Positions 1 to 7,783 are shown, counted from the first letter of the stretch. The stretch is 64,000 nt of DNA from Palsa-892 sp963751615 (GCA_963751615.1 CAVVVG010000006.1:372001-436000), one strand, 5' to 3'. The notes: generated from the letters alone by a model not told the origin. Numbers and translations: made by a program.

Positions 1-165
1 CGGCGCGTCCGGGGTTTTTTTCTGACCATAACCATAACCCCCCAAAGGAACATTCTTGGCGATTATCTTTTTCTTCGCTGTGGCAATGTTGTGCGGCTAC
101 TTTGTTGTAGCCACAGCCACTAAGCCCTGGCTGGTCCCCGCTCGGGCATTTTTTTTAACTCATCC
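1..165 (+). terminator. Tandem terminator-like hairpin cassette (window starts inside it)
   Basis: The stretch holds, in order, the end of a GGGG-T7 stem, an ATAACC...GGCGATTAT hairpin followed by CTTTTTC, a CTGTGG...CCACAG hairpin and a weaker AAGCCC...GGGC-T8 stem. The same order of hairpins returns at 8575, 16540, 34735 and 44068. Read alone it is a run of intrinsic terminators. Why so many are stacked is not known. Confidence 0.55.
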
Positions 166-184
166 GCCCCACCCGGATGGGCGT

Positions 185-304
185 CTAAGCCAAGATCACA
201 ACTAACAAGGTGAAAATTATAGCGGCGAGTGCCCCGGCGATAGCCATAGTCGCGTGCCGGTAAGACTGTGATGCAATTTCAAACGGGATAATGTGAAGTA
301 CCAT
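185..304 (-). CDS. 39-residue single-span membrane protein, copy 1
   Basis: The minus strand reads an ATG-to-TAG frame of 39 codons beginning MVLHIIPFEIASQSYRHAT, with a hydrophobic C-terminal helix ending LLVVILA. GGAG lies about eight bases before the ATG. A second copy at 17163-17282 keeps the frame and differs in only a few residues (L/M, W/A, M/I), which favours a translated product. The function is unknown. Confidence 0.65.
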   Translation of the reverse strand: MVLHIIPFEIASQSYRHATMAIAGALAAIIFTLLVVILA

Positions 305-349
305 CGAGGTTTCTCCGCAGGGTACTCATTTAATGCAACACCTTTGGAA

Positions 350-478
350 AGGTTCCTTCTAGAACCTTCTTGGCGGTTGTGGTTCCTCCTTTGCTTGTGG
401 GCGGACCCGCCGCATCATTCACCCGCATCCACAGCGATTAAAGCCCCAGCGCGGTCCGCCGGGGCTTTTTTTGACTCA
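350..478 (+). terminator. Terminator cassette before the FGCAGGI gene
   Basis: A GGTTCC...GAACC hairpin is followed by a strong intrinsic terminator at 440-472: AAGCCCC stem, GGGGC stem and seven T. The block is about 90% alike to 17340-17454. Together with the gene at 185-304 it forms a segment duplicated at about 17130-17455. Confidence 0.7.
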
Positions 479-519
479 TCCGCTCCGCTAACATCTGACC
501 ACAAATTGGGGGGCACAGA

Positions 520-807
520 ATGTCGAAAATTATTGCCGTTGTACTAGCTACTGCACTCGCTCTATCGCCAGCAGTTTCTTACGGAGGTCCTGCTGTCACT
601 TCACCCGGTTTGAAATTTGGCACCGGTCCCACTGCCTGGGTCTGGGGTGTTTTCGGTTGTGCTGGCGGCATTATTTTCACGGCGATGGTAGCGAACTGGA
701 CACAGAGACGGCAACTCACACTTAACGAGGCCGCTACGTGCGGGATTCTGTATTGGTTCAATCCGGCGAATTTCAGAATTCCCGGAAATCCGCTACGGGT
801 AAGGTGA
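520..807 (+). CDS. Small exported membrane protein, FGCAGGI family, copy 1
   Basis: 95 residues. An N-terminal signal-like helix (MSKIIAVVLATALALS) is followed by a short Gly/Pro segment and a second hydrophobic segment around WVWGVFGCAGGIIF, then a basic NWTQRRQLT stretch and a conserved ATCGILYWFNP. GGGGGG precedes the ATG. Relatives are at 16751 (intact), 50110 (distant, intact), 35241 and 39087 (both broken). The family is not recognised. A likely location is the inner membrane or periplasm, with two conserved cysteines (FGC, ATC). Confidence 0.75.
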   Translation: MSKIIAVVLATALALSPAVSYGGPAVTSPGLKFGTGPTAWVWGVFGCAGGIIFTAMVANWTQRRQLTLNEAATCGILYWFNPANFRIPGNPLRVR

Positions 808-867
808 CCTGTCTAAAGTAAGCTTTTCGCGTAAAATCTGATCCGGGGCGGTACCGGAGAAATAACG

Positions 868-1119
868 ATGATGATGCGACCGATATTCTTCACAGCTCTT
901 ACGCTTGCTCTGATCTTTCCAGCGATGAAAGCCGACGCGCAGCAAAAGCTGAGAAAAAATGAAACCTATTGCCTTCAATCTGGAGGAGGCGGTGGACGCG
1001 GCGGCGGCGACGCGCCGCTGCTATGCAGATTTGAAACCCTGGCACAGTGCAACGCGTCGAAAATTGCCAATGGCGATTGGTGCATGCTGAATCCTGCAAT
1101 CGGATTCAGCAAAAGATAA
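868..1119 (+). CDS. DUF3551-like small secreted cysteine protein, copy 1
   Basis: 83 residues with a clear Sec signal peptide (MMMRPIFFTALTLALIF, cut near ADAQQ). The mature part has four cysteines in the order YC, LC, QC, WC and the ending GDWCMLNP, separated by a Gly-rich loop. This matches the general layout of DUF3551 proteins of Bradyrhizobium. Copies lie at 17625, 21586, 34904 and 50766 (with a stop). Two disulphides in the periplasm are likely. No function is known. Any of the first three ATGs could be the start. Confidence 0.8.
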   Translation: MMMRPIFFTALTLALIFPAMKADAQQKLRKNETYCLQSGGGGGRGGGDAPLLCRFETLAQCNASKIANGDWCMLNPAIGFSKR

Positions 1120-1154
1120 AGAGGCTATTGACCACTGGTGATCCTGCCACTTTG

Positions 1155-1380
1155 ATAGTTATTTCCGCCGCTCTGGCCAGCGTGCGGCGGGTGCGCTGTT
1201 ACGCCCTATCAGCGTGTCGTTCGGTTTGGGCATTGCTGTAGGTTTCGTATCTTCAAAACGTTCGACTCGGCCTCGCATGTCCTGGCCCATCTCGTGTTCG
1301 CTCGGAAAAAGTTATTCCTCATACTTTTTTTGCGGCACTTCAGTCGCAGGCATCTCAGTGTACGCGATCGGTGTTTAAGT
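1155..1380 (-). pseudogene. Remnant of the SEHEMG protein family
   Basis: The minus strand matches the C-terminal half of the protein at 9950-10447: readable pieces are ATEVPQKKY, then an in-frame TAA where the relative has His-Trp, then SEHEMGQDMRGRVERFED. The nonsense codon and lack of a start mark it as decayed. Confidence 0.65.
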
Positions 1381-1417
1381 CGGCGCGGATAGCTGTGGGA
1401 CGGGCACGCTTGGTCAA

Positions 1418-1597
1418 ATGCGTTCTATGGGTATTCGCTCGCTCGTTGTCCGCTGCAAGAATTGCCATCACGGTGCAATCATCAACGCTGATCGTTGGAC
1501 CGGCGACTCCTCCGTGCGGCTTATCGGAACAATCATGCTCTGCACGAAATGCAATCACATGGGAGCCGATGTCCGACCTGACCGGGATGAGCGTTAA
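1418..1597 (+). CDS. 59-residue zinc-ribbon protein, copy 1
   Basis: ATG to TAA, 59 codons. It starts MRSMGIRSLVVR and has two CxxC knuckles, CKNC near residue 13 and CTKC near residue 43, with RWTG and GADVRPD between and after them. An intact copy with the same length is at 14714-14893; decayed ones are at 5234, 17938, 38018 and 39509. One zinc ion bound by the four cysteines is likely. Similar mini zinc ribbons are common in Bradyrhizobium and have no known role. Confidence 0.75.
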   Translation: MRSMGIRSLVVRCKNCHHGAIINADRWTGDSSVRLIGTIMLCTKCNHMGADVRPDRDER

Positions 1598-1678
1598 TGT
1601 GGCGATGTATGCTTTCGGGAGTAAAGCGGACATGCCACTATGCCATCAGCCAATGAAGAAATTTGATGAGGTTTTACT

Positions 1679-2089
1679 ATGAACAATGTGTCTGTGACTG
1701 TACTACTAGGCTTGACAGCATGGACGCTGTTTCTCCTCATTCTGATGGAGGTGCTGCGGTCACGGCTCATTTTAATGAAGGCCATCGCGGCAAACGAGTT
1801 CAAGCCGGATAACTCCAACCTGTCGCCGTTCATGCAGCGGCTAGCCCGGGCGCACGCCAACTGCGTCGAGAGCTTACCTGTATTCGGCATACTCTTGATC
1901 GTAGCGCTGCTCAACAATCGAGCGGGCGTCACAAACCCTTTGGCTCCTTGGTTGTTCGCCGCTCGCGTGGTCCAGTCCTGCGTTCATCTTGCATCGCTTA
2001 GCGTGCCCGCCGTGTGGATTCGGTTTATCGCCTTCGCCGTCCAAATTGCGATCGCTGTTTACTGGTCATGGGCACTACTCCTGAGCTAG
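1679..2089 (+). CDS. MAPEG-family membrane protein
   Basis: 136 residues with four predicted transmembrane helices. The segment RLARAHANCVESLPVFGIL matches the MAPEG signature (ExxxxF/L with the RxxRAHxNxxE pattern). The family includes microsomal glutathione transferases; most bacterial members have no assigned substrate. It starts right after a GTCCGC-type repeat fragment. It has no operon partner; the convergent gene at 2125 is separated by about 35 bases. Confidence 0.85.
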   Translation: MNNVSVTVLLGLTAWTLFLLILMEVLRSRLILMKAIAANEFKPDNSNLSPFMQRLARAHANCVESLPVFGILLIVALLNNRAGVTNPLAPWLFAARVVQSCVHLASLSVPAVWIRFIAFAVQIAIAVYWSWALLLS

Positions 2090-2124
2090 CGGCGATTTAT
2101 TTCTTCATTTAAATTGTGTGTGAC

Positions 2125-2577
2125 CTAGGAATTCCAGCCGACAACAATTGCTATGAATACTATAGCGGCGACTAAGACGGCGCTCACCACAATCACTCTT
2201 TCAATCGGCTCGCCCTTATGACGCGCTTGCGGCTTCTCGCCCTCTCTCGTGCGCCAAGCGCCAATTTCGATGCGATAGTGGTCGAGAATCGCAAATGGAT
2301 AAGCGAGTAAAAGTAGTGATGATGCTGCGCAACTGGCAGCAGCAACCGAAAATATAAATCGACTCGGCTCGGGAATGGCGACCAAAGGTAACACTACAAG
2401 TGACAGCGACAAGACGATAGCTAAGAGAACGAGATAGTCTGCCCACGCGAGCCAGTTGGGCCAATTAGGATGACGGTCACGGACTCTGAGCTCGCGCTGA
2501 ACCCTAAACATGAAAACCGAGATGCCGAAACCCGAAAGAATACTGGCAACCGTCAGATAGGGTTGGGGTGAGTTCAT
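2125..2577 (-). CDS. Four-helix membrane protein, unknown function
   Basis: 150 residues with hydrophobic segments near residues 7-25, 45-68, 75-98 and 128-148. A short basic loop (RRHRVRD-like, with RVQRELRVRD) follows helix 1 and a charged loop precedes helix 4. The family was not recognised. It is convergent with the MAPEG gene. Confidence 0.7.
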   Translation of the reverse strand: MNSPQPYLTVASILSGFGISVFMFRVQRELRVRDRHPNWPNWLAWADYLVLLAIVLSLSLVVLPLVAIPEPSRFIFSVAAASCAASSLLLLAYPFAILDHYRIEIGAWRTREGEKPQARHKGEPIERVIVVSAVLVAAIVFIAIVVGWNS

Positions 2578-2672
2578 GTATTATCTCCAAAATCACACCG
2601 CCGGTCGTTGCACAACCCTACTCATGCGGGCGATGGGAAGGTATTCAATACTGAGTGTCGCTGGAAGTCGTA

Positions 2673-2747
2673 ATGTCCGCTGTTGGCACAAAGCGGACAT
2701 GCGAGGCTCACCAATCAATGTCCGCATTCGGGGGTAAAGCAGACATT
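2673..2747. repeat. Pair of GTCCGC...GCGGAC palindromes
   Basis: Two hairpin units, ATGTCCGC(TGTTGGCACAAA)GCGGACAT and a variant with GCAGAC, separated by about 18 bases. They belong to the most frequent dispersed repeat of this window. Confidence 0.8.
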
Positions 2748-2755
2748 CACAAACC

Positions 2756-2863
2756 GGCTCCGAACCATCCACTTGGGTAATGATGCTGATTGGCCTCGCT
2801 GGTGTCGGCTTTGTTGCTTATCGGCGAGCTAGAAAAGCATCACTCCTCACTAATCGAGCTTGA
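2756..2863 (+). pseudogene. Orphan PEP-CTERM sorting tail, copy 1
   Basis: An open frame reads SEPSTWVMMLIGLAGVGF then VAYRRARKA and ends TGA. This is the textbook PEP-CTERM tail: an (P)EPSTW motif, a hydrophobic helix and an Arg-rich end. The upstream protein is missing: the frame runs back into the palindromic repeat at 2718-2747. Tail-only copies are also at 6863 and 18569. Confidence 0.7.
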
Positions 2864-2903
2864 TCCAGCGCAATGCCGCTCAACCTCGCTCGCTGGAGCT
2901 TTT
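2848..2903 (+). repeat. Dispersed 'taatcgag...ctcgctcg' module
   Basis: The module reads TAATCGAGCTTGATCCAGCG followed by CAATGCC...CAACCTCGCTCG. Further copies lie at 18497-18563, 19222-19290, 33395-33452, 33672-33737 and 47871-47933. It often borders PEP-CTERM tails and small genes. Confidence 0.7.
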
Positions 2904-2948
2904 AACTAAATGTGCGGCTTGGCGAATGTTGGCTGACCGGGGCTGGCG

Positions 2949-3065
2949 ATGGACAATCCCTTTAAAGGTAATCCGTGTCTAACAATCCTGGCTCTTATCG
3001 CTTTTGTTTCTATGGTCGCAATTACGACTGACAAGAGTAGCCGAACCTATTCCGTTAAACGCTAA
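2949..3065 (+). CDS. 38-residue single-span membrane protein
   Basis: ATG to TAA, beginning MDNPFKGNPCLTILALIAF, with one hydrophobic helix and a basic tail ending SVKR. The upstream GGGGCTGGCG is only a weak ribosome site. It resembles the other mini membrane proteins in size and layout, but no second copy was seen. Confidence 0.4.
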   Translation: MDNPFKGNPCLTILALIAFVSMVAITTDKSSRTYSVKR

Positions 3066-3211
3066 CCCCGCACATTCTATTTCCTGACTGCTTAGATATG
3101 TCGGCAGCGCTCGCGGCCCAATACCGGCGTTAAGGTTATCGTTGCCCAAGCATCGACTTCCCATTTAATCGAGTGCCTATTTACGCGAGCGATTATCGAG
3201 GAGATGGCGCG

Positions 3212-3838
3212 ATGTTCTTTAAAAAGGCTGAGAAAAAGCCCTTTAAATTTCCCCGGCTCATGGGCGAAGTGCCGTGGGATGACAAAACCACCCAATGGCT
3301 TGCGGATCAAGACAGATTTGACGTTAAGATTGTAAACTGCATTCGGACAAAGACGACCGGCCATTGGCGTCCTGATCAAGAAATGCGCAACTCATTATCA
3401 TATGATGCAGAGGGTCATATGAGGGCGCCAAAATTTATTTTGGCCAGCATCGGATGGGAAGAGGACAGAGAACACTTCGGGGGTTTCAAATACAATTCGA
3501 TGGAAGTGGACGTGCGTGGCAAAATTCTGAACGTCCCACTCCTCGAAATGTGGGTCACTCAAGAAGGCATGAAAGAAATACACGACGCCCATCGAGATGC
3601 TTTATTGTGTGGTCGCAGGCACTCAAATGTTCGCTTTTGGAAAAAGAAGAGTGATGGGTTGATGACCGCGCTCGATAAGGAGCACGGACACTCGTACGAA
3701 AGCAATTGGCCAGTTTTTGGGATCATTACGTGGTCTGAGCTAATGTCTACGAAGCTGCCAAAATGGGCTGTGCCGCTGGGGCACCACAATTTCTCACTCG
3801 ACACTCTGCCCGAATACCTGAGCGATTTGGAGTTGTAG
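3212..3838 (+). CDS. Hypothetical cytoplasmic protein, 208 residues
   Basis: The start at 3212 (MFFKKAEKKPF) is chosen because GAGGAG lies nine bases upstream; an upstream in-frame ATG at 3173 has no such site. The protein has no signal or membrane helix, is rich in Trp and His, and carries a conserved-looking LGHHNFSLDTLP near its end. It stands alone between repeats and has lower GC than the genes at the right end of the window. It is not recognised. Confidence 0.65.
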   Translation: MFFKKAEKKPFKFPRLMGEVPWDDKTTQWLADQDRFDVKIVNCIRTKTTGHWRPDQEMRNSLSYDAEGHMRAPKFILASIGWEEDREHFGGFKYNSMEVDVRGKILNVPLLEMWVTQEGMKEIHDAHRDALLCGRRHSNVRFWKKKSDGLMTALDKEHGHSYESNWPVFGIITWSELMSTKLPKWAVPLGHHNFSLDTLPEYLSDLEL

Positions 3839-3965
3839 GAACTGTTAGTAGCTGCGTTTTTTTATCGGCAGTTTAATTTTTTTATTCCAAGATCAGCCAG
3901 AGACACTATGCCAATCTACCGACGACTGACACTTTCTTAATGTCCCATTGAAAATGGAGGTACTC

Positions 3966-4172
3966 ATGATTGACCAATTTACGAAATCCGTCTTGACGGT
4001 AATCGCCGCCGCTCTCGTAGTACTGGTGGCACAAAATGCTATCGGGCCATCCAAGGCGCAAAATGCTGGTGTGCAAAAAATCGCAATCTGTACCGAGTCC
4101 GGTTCGTATTGTGCAGGTATACAATACGTGAATGATCGTGCTGGGGGGCTTTCGATTTCACGTGCACAATAA
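3966..4172 (+). CDS. Small exported protein with two cysteines
   Basis: 68 residues. The ATG at 3966 is chosen because GGAGG lies six bases upstream. An N-terminal hydrophobic helix (VLTVIAAALVVLVAQNAIG) is followed by KIAICTESGSYCAGIQ. The layout resembles small anchored periplasmic proteins. It is not recognised. Confidence 0.65.
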   Translation: MIDQFTKSVLTVIAAALVVLVAQNAIGPSKAQNAGVQKIAICTESGSYCAGIQYVNDRAGGLSISRAQ

Positions 4173-4324
4173 CTTCATCTAGCCGCTGGTTAACTGAGGT
4201 GCTGCGCACCTTCGTGAATTTTTAATCGTTTATTTCTTTATTTCAGAGTAATTTCAATTTTTGCTGGTGGGGGAACCTCAAAAAACAAGAAGTCCCAGTG
4301 GGGGGTCCTGGGACTTGGGGGCCA

Positions 4325-4478
4325 CGCTAGGCGTATCGCGGTTTCCAAAACAATCATAAGTAATTGATCTCTATTGTGGACTATTCAGAACGGTTTCCAA
4401 AAAAGCCCAACTAAATCAACGGATGCTACAAGTCTGGGGGACTACGGGTCGCGAGTTAAAATCTCGCCGCTCCGACCA
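4325..4478 (+). repeat. tRNA/tmRNA-like 3' end with shared flank, copy 1
   Basis: The last 40 bases look like a T arm and acceptor strand ending in CCA (GCGAG-loop-CTCGC, then CGCTCCGACCA), but the T loop reads TTAAAAT here. The preceding 110 bases (with GGTTTCCAAA twice) match 24128-24288 and 27590-27743. No 5' half of a tRNA is present. This fits an old integration (att) site. Confidence 0.6.
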
Positions 4479-4655
4479 ATACTTAGCTCAGTTCGATGGT
4501 GGCCATTTTGCAGCCATTTTGCAGATTTGGTTCGCCACCTGTTCCGCCGTCGACGATTCCTGTCGCATAATCTGCGCATGGGTGGACCTCCATCATACGT
4601 CGCAGAAAGGCATTGCAAACTGGGGCCTCACGAGTTCGACTGTGTTGTGTCGAAG

Positions 4656-5042
4656 TTATCGTGCGCTGTGGGTCCTAAGCTCAGCGCTGCTCAGCTTCCA
4701 GTCTTGCCATAGTTCCAACATCGCTAGCAGAACGACAGCGGCGCCAAGGACGAAGTGCCAATATCGAAGCGTGCCGACATCGGCGTAGCCAAAAATGAAT
4801 GGTGACGCGATCAGCCACAACCCGCACGCAGTTTCGAGACCCTCCTCCCAGCGACGCAAATCTATAAACTCGGACGCGCCGAGTGCCAGCACGAGAATGC
4901 CAACTATTACGGCGTTGGCCGCAACAGCTTGGCTACCCACGTCGCCGAAAATCCACGAGGTCAGCACAATCAGAATACCCAGGCCCATACTGAAAAGATC
5001 TTCCCAGAGATAGTGGACGTTGAAGAGACGAATGCCTGCCAT
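4656..5042 (-). CDS. SPW-repeat membrane protein
   Basis: The start at 5042 (MAGIRLFNVHYLWEDLFS) follows GGAGG by five bases. The 128-residue protein has four transmembrane helices. The segment GLWLIASPFIFGY matches the SPW-repeat family signature (WLxxSPFxxGY). Family members are inner-membrane proteins of unknown role. A perfect FNR/FixK-type box lies 141 bases upstream at 5183, suggesting oxygen-dependent expression. Confidence 0.8.
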   Translation of the reverse strand: MAGIRLFNVHYLWEDLFSMGLGILIVLTSWIFGDVGSQAVAANAVIVGILVLALGASEFIDLRRWEEGLETACGLWLIASPFIFGYADVGTLRYWHFVLGAAVVLLAMLELWQDWKLSSAELRTHSAR

Positions 5043-5182
5043 GGTAACCTCCATAGAATGAAATTCCACGGCATACGTCAGCGGCAAGGATAAGCTCACG
5101 CCCTCAAACTATTGGACGACCTATCAGGCCGCATCAGGGCGTATGTCTAATACTAAAGATATCGCATTTCCTCGGTTGCACA

Positions 5183-5196
5183 TTGATCTACATCAA
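5183..5196. promoter_or_regulatory. FNR/FixK-type box TTGAT-N4-ATCAA
   Basis: The sequence TTGATCTACATCAA is a perfect dyad matching the FixK/FNR consensus. It lies upstream of the minus-strand SPW gene. The plus-strand side carries only a decayed zinc ribbon. Confidence 0.6.
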
Positions 5197-5233
5197 TGCC
5201 CGGTGCCATGAAATCAAAACGGCCGCATCTGGC

Positions 5234-5374
5234 AAGAATTGCCATCACGGTGCAATCATCAACGCTGATCGGTGGACCGGTGATTCATCCGTGCGGCTTA
5301 TCGGAACAATTATGCGTTGTACCAAGTGCAACCATGTTGGGGCCGACGTAAGGCCGGACTGGGACGAGCGTTAA
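5234..5374 (+). pseudogene. Zinc-ribbon copy with a lost first cysteine
   Basis: From KNCHHGAIINADRWTG to VGADVRPDWDER the frame matches the zinc ribbons at 1418 and 14714. The first knuckle's leading Cys is replaced (GKNC) because the 5' part has been exchanged for unrelated sequence. It can no longer complete a four-Cys site, so it is treated as a remnant although the frame is open from 5183. Confidence 0.55.
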
Positions 5375-5553
5375 TGTGCAACGAGCGGAGTTGCAGCACT
5401 CGATCCCTCTTCGTCCCGTTTAGCCCCCTCGGCTAACTCAAGCCAGAGTTTTCGTGTTTCTTCGTAATCGGCACCCATGTGCGGATCGGTGGCGTCTTTC
5501 GCCAGCCGAGCGAACTGATCGGCCTTGTGCTGATACCATTCGGCCAACGACAT
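5371..5553 (-). CDS. 60-residue hypothetical protein (SLAEWYQHKADQ type)
   Basis: A helical soluble protein beginning MSLAEWYQHKADQFARLAKD with DYEETRKLWLELAE in the middle. Small proteins of this pattern are frequent in Bradyrhizobium genomes. No convincing ribosome site is seen. The function is unknown. Confidence 0.6.
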   Translation of the reverse strand: MSLAEWYQHKADQFARLAKDATDPHMGADYEETRKLWLELAEGAKRDEEGSSAATPLVAH

Positions 5554-5664
5554 CAGGGAATTTTGGGTCTTTCAACCTACTGTCGTCTGTTCAATATTGA
5601 TCATTTCCAGCAACGCCTAAGGGTGGCAGCGCGAGCGACTATCGAGCGGGTTTGGGGTACTGCC

Positions 5665-6096
5665 TCAATCATTCGAGCATTTATACGTTGGACTACATAT
5701 TAGCTCTGCTGATTGCTTACATCCATTTAATTGCTCGTCTGACAAACGTGGGTCCACTTTGTCTTTCTTACGGTTTGCGGCTTCAAGAAAACATTTAGTT
5801 CGTTTTTCCAAACACAAACTCGCATCCGCATAACCGACACTAATCAATTCTGACACCGTAATTGCATCAATTTTCCCCTGTTTCGTGGCACTTTCAACTA
5901 AAGTCTGCTTCCAAGATTTTTTCTGTTCGTCAGCACGAACGTCTACTCCCTTCAAATATTCAATACTTCGGGAAATAACACCAACGCAATATGCCGCGTC
6001 TGCCGCGTCCTTAGAGTCATCTGCGCGAGTTGACGTAACCTGAGAAAAGAAAAGAACTCCCAGTGTGATTATGCCAAGGGCTTTATTGAAGTGCAT
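5665..6096 (-). CDS. Secreted hypothetical protein with six cysteines
   Basis: From MHFNKALGIITLGVLFFSQV (signal peptide, cut near TRADD) the mature part is helical and charged. Cysteines occur as YCVG, LCLE, KCFL, GCKQ, ICSP and KCSN. An alternative start lies six codons upstream at 6114. It sits downstream, on the same strand, of the coupled mini-genes at 6119-6674. The family is unknown. Confidence 0.65.
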   Translation of the reverse strand: MHFNKALGIITLGVLFFSQVTSTRADDSKDAADAAYCVGVISRSIEYLKGVDVRADEQKKSWKQTLVESATKQGKIDAITVSELISVGYADASLCLEKRTKCFLEAANRKKDKVDPRLSDEQLNGCKQSAELICSPTYKCSND

Positions 6097-6118
6097 CAGC
6101 GCCAAACCATCCAAGCCC

Positions 6119-6172
6119 TTAAATTAAAAACATCCCTGCGTAAAACACACCCAGAAACATGAGCTTTATCAT
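6119..6172 (-). CDS. 17-residue hydrophobic peptide, copy 1
   Basis: MIKLMFLGVFYAGMFLI then stop. Its counterpart at 43446-43511 (21 residues) keeps the frame and the same end (YAGMFLI) despite base changes. It may be a leader or a membrane micropeptide. The evidence is conservation between two inverted copies only. Confidence 0.35.
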   Translation of the reverse strand: MIKLMFLGVFYAGMFLI

Positions 6173-6212
6173 TTGGTTTTACCTTTGTCCGCCTCGACTA
6201 ACAAGCGTGGCT

Positions 6213-6380
6213 TCAGTACTTCGGCCGCAACAATAAAAAGGTTCCAAAGAGACACATGGCTCCGACCGTTCCCGGTATCAAAAGGTCTTGATAGTGATAA
6301 TGTTTTTGGAACGCGACGACTGCCCCAATACTAAACAACACAGCAGTCCAAAAAAGAATAACAGCAAAAAAAATTTTCAT
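6213..6380 (-). CDS. 55-residue two-span membrane protein, copy 1
   Basis: MKIFFAVILFWTAVLFSIGA begins a first helix; QKHYHYQDLL is the loop; a second helix ends FLLLRPKY. The copy at 43249-43416 differs in a few residues. GGCGGAGAG lies just upstream of the ATG. Confidence 0.65.
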   Translation of the reverse strand: MKIFFAVILFWTAVLFSIGAVVAFQKHYHYQDLLIPGTVGAMCLFGTFLLLRPKY

Positions 6381-6392
6381 TGGCTCTCCGCC

Positions 6393-6674
6393 TCAAGTCG
6401 CTATTCGAACGCAACTCCTTGGCGGCCAAAGCCCTGCCTCTCGCGCCCACTTATATATCGTTGCGGGTATGAAGGATTGTCCGGCCACCCTGACGTTTGC
6501 ACATTCTTGCCATTCTAATGGCATCACAGAAAAGATTTCCAAGAATGATTGCAAAGTCGGAAACGACTTAACTTTATTGTCCCAGGGAATTGTCGCTTCG
6601 AACTGTTCGCGTGTCGTTGGCATCAAGATTAACTCACATGGCTCTTGGCGCAACACATCAAATGTTGTCGGCAT
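6393..6674 (-). CDS. 93-residue hypothetical protein replacing a PilZ-like gene
   Basis: Open frame beginning MPTTFDVLRQEPCELILMPT. It starts at the same place in the inverted repeat as the gene at 42909, then diverges; homology resumes just before its end. So this copy carries a different insert between conserved borders. It is not recognised. Confidence 0.45.
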   Translation of the reverse strand: MPTTFDVLRQEPCELILMPTTREQFEATIPWDNKVKSFPTLQSFLEIFSVMPLEWQECANVRVAGQSFIPATIYKWAREAGLWPPRSCVRIAT

Positions 6675-6699
6675 GCGTCGAATCCCTTCACGCCGAAGC

Positions 6700-6850
6700 T
6701 CGGAGAGAATTTAAGCGAAACTTGGAGGAAATTTAAGCGAAAGGAGGGCGTCGCCAATCTCAAAAAATCAAAACGACACAATACTAAAATCAAACGTGAA
6801 GCTCGAACATTGTGCTAAAGGCTGATTGGGCGCGTCGTGGTGCGACGCTG
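6700..6850 (-). repeat. Leader of the inverted 0.7 kb repeat, copy 1
   Basis: Reading the minus strand, 6850-6675 matches 42735-42908: CGTCGCACCACGACGCGCCC, then tandem TTTCGCTTAAATTCCCTCC units, then the start codon region. The tandem unit occurs about three times and could bind a regulator. Confidence 0.65.
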
Positions 6851-6862
6851 AAAAATTGATCT

Positions 6863-6934
6863 ATGCTCGGCTTTTTTGGTATCGGCTTTGTTGCATATCG
6901 TCGCGCGAGAAAGGTTAGCGCTGCTGTCGCATGA
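6863..6934 (+). pseudogene. Orphan PEP-CTERM tail, copy 2
   Basis: The frame reads MLGFFGIGFVAYRRARKVSA and ends TGA. It is the helix and Arg cluster of a PEP-CTERM tail without the EPSTW motif or any protein in front. Its stop overlaps the ATG of the next gene (ATGA). Confidence 0.5.
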
Positions 6935-7158
6935 CAATTTTCAAACGACTGACACCGCAAGAACACCGAGAGTATGCGGAGCGGTTGCGCCGAGAGGCTA
7001 AGCCGCATCTAAAGCAGCGTGCGTACACGCTTGCTCGGCTTCATCAGGTATTGGCAAAGCGGAAAGAGGCACGCCAACAGAAACCGGGAACGTTACTCCT
7101 TCACATTGCACGCCCTTTCCTAGTAGCTGGAACTACAGTGCTAGGACTCGAATTATAG
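6931..7158 (+). CDS. 75-residue basic protein, FKRLTPQEH family
   Basis: Begins MTIFKRLTPQEHREYAERLR, strongly basic and helical, with a hydrophobic C-terminus ending VLGLEL. A relative is at 48645-48821 and a truncated one at 13810. The start overlaps the stop of the PEP-CTERM remnant. The function is unknown. Confidence 0.65.
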   Translation: MTIFKRLTPQEHREYAERLRREAKPHLKQRAYTLARLHQVLAKRKEARQQKPGTLLLHIARPFLVAGTTVLGLEL

Positions 7159-7174
7159 ATATGGAGATTCGGCT

Positions 7175-7372
7175 ATGACCTGGACTGTCGGATCTATTCA
7201 TCAAGACACAAGTTTTGAATATCACAGTGGCCCTGGTTTTAATATCATCGAAGAAGATCGCGGACCGCTGGTTACTTTAGTTTATGACAATAGTACCGAA
7301 GCCACCAAGGCAGCAAAACTCTTTGCAGAAGCACTCAAAGAAGTAAGATATGTTGGTACCTCGCTAAGATGA
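7175..7372 (+). CDS. 65-residue hypothetical protein
   Basis: Starts MTWTVGSIHQDTSFEYHSGP with GGAG nine bases upstream, 16 bases after the preceding gene, so the two may be co-transcribed. It is probably a small alpha/beta fold with a C-terminal helix (TKAAKLFAEALKEV). It is not recognised. Confidence 0.6.
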   Translation: MTWTVGSIHQDTSFEYHSGPGFNIIEEDRGPLVTLVYDNSTEATKAAKLFAEALKEVRYVGTSLR

Positions 7373-7386
7373 ATTCTCGCGAGCAT

Positions 7387-7518
7387 TTAGTGGAAGATTT
7401 GCCACAAAAGCCACTGGTACAGAAACCAAAACAGCACCACTGCCCACACCGGGGTAGCCGCCATGCCCATTACTACTATGGCCGTTGGCCATGGGGCAGC
7501 TTTGAATGTTTCTCGCAT
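7387..7518 (-). CDS. 43-residue single-span membrane protein
   Basis: ATG at 7518 with GGAGG six bases upstream. The product begins MRETFKAAPWPTAIVVMGMA and has one long hydrophobic segment rich in Trp (VWAVVLFWFLYQWLLW). The strong ribosome site and typical membrane composition support it. It is below usual length cut-offs. Confidence 0.65.
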   Translation of the reverse strand: MRETFKAAPWPTAIVVMGMAATPVWAVVLFWFLYQWLLWQIFH

Positions 7519-7561
7519 CGGTGCCTCCGTCGCGGTTTTTATAGTCGCGGTTTAATTTTTT

Positions 7562-7783
7562 TCAGTTTCTCGACTTCAAAAATCTTTCTAGGCGTTCCAC
7601 TAAATCATGGGGCAGTAAATCGCTCTCGTTTTCCTCTTTCGTAAGGATGTTAGCCTCTATTAAATTCTTGCCGGACCATTTCGCGAGCCGTTCCATTGTC
7701 GTTAACACTTTCGCCCAACGCGCTTCTCGTTCGGCTTGGCTCAACCCTGCGTATTCGGCCAAGATATAGACGGGTCGGTTCAT
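7562..7783 (-). CDS. 73-residue hypothetical soluble protein
   Basis: MNRPVYILAEYAGLSQAERE starts a helical, charged protein with LLPHDLVERLERFLKS near the end. It has no signal peptide. It is not recognised. Confidence 0.5.
   Translation of the reverse strand: MNRPVYILAEYAGLSQAEREARWAKVLTTMERLAKWSGKNLIEANILTKEENESDLLPHDLVERLERFLKSRN

Noticed and set aside
293..547. 84-residue plus-strand open frame
   Set aside because: It runs through the hairpin cassette and terminator at 350-478 and into the start of the FGCAGGI gene; no ribosome site and no conservation in the duplicated segment.
4374..4788. Two overlapping open frames of 112 and 121 residues
   Set aside because: They cross the tRNA-like 3' end and lie antisense to the SPW gene. 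The composition is not protein-like.
7369..7644. 91-residue plus-strand frame overlapping 7175-7372 by ATGA
   Set aside because: The minus strand here has a membrane mini-gene with GGAGG (7387-7518), and the plus-strand product is His/Arg/Phe-rich without pattern.
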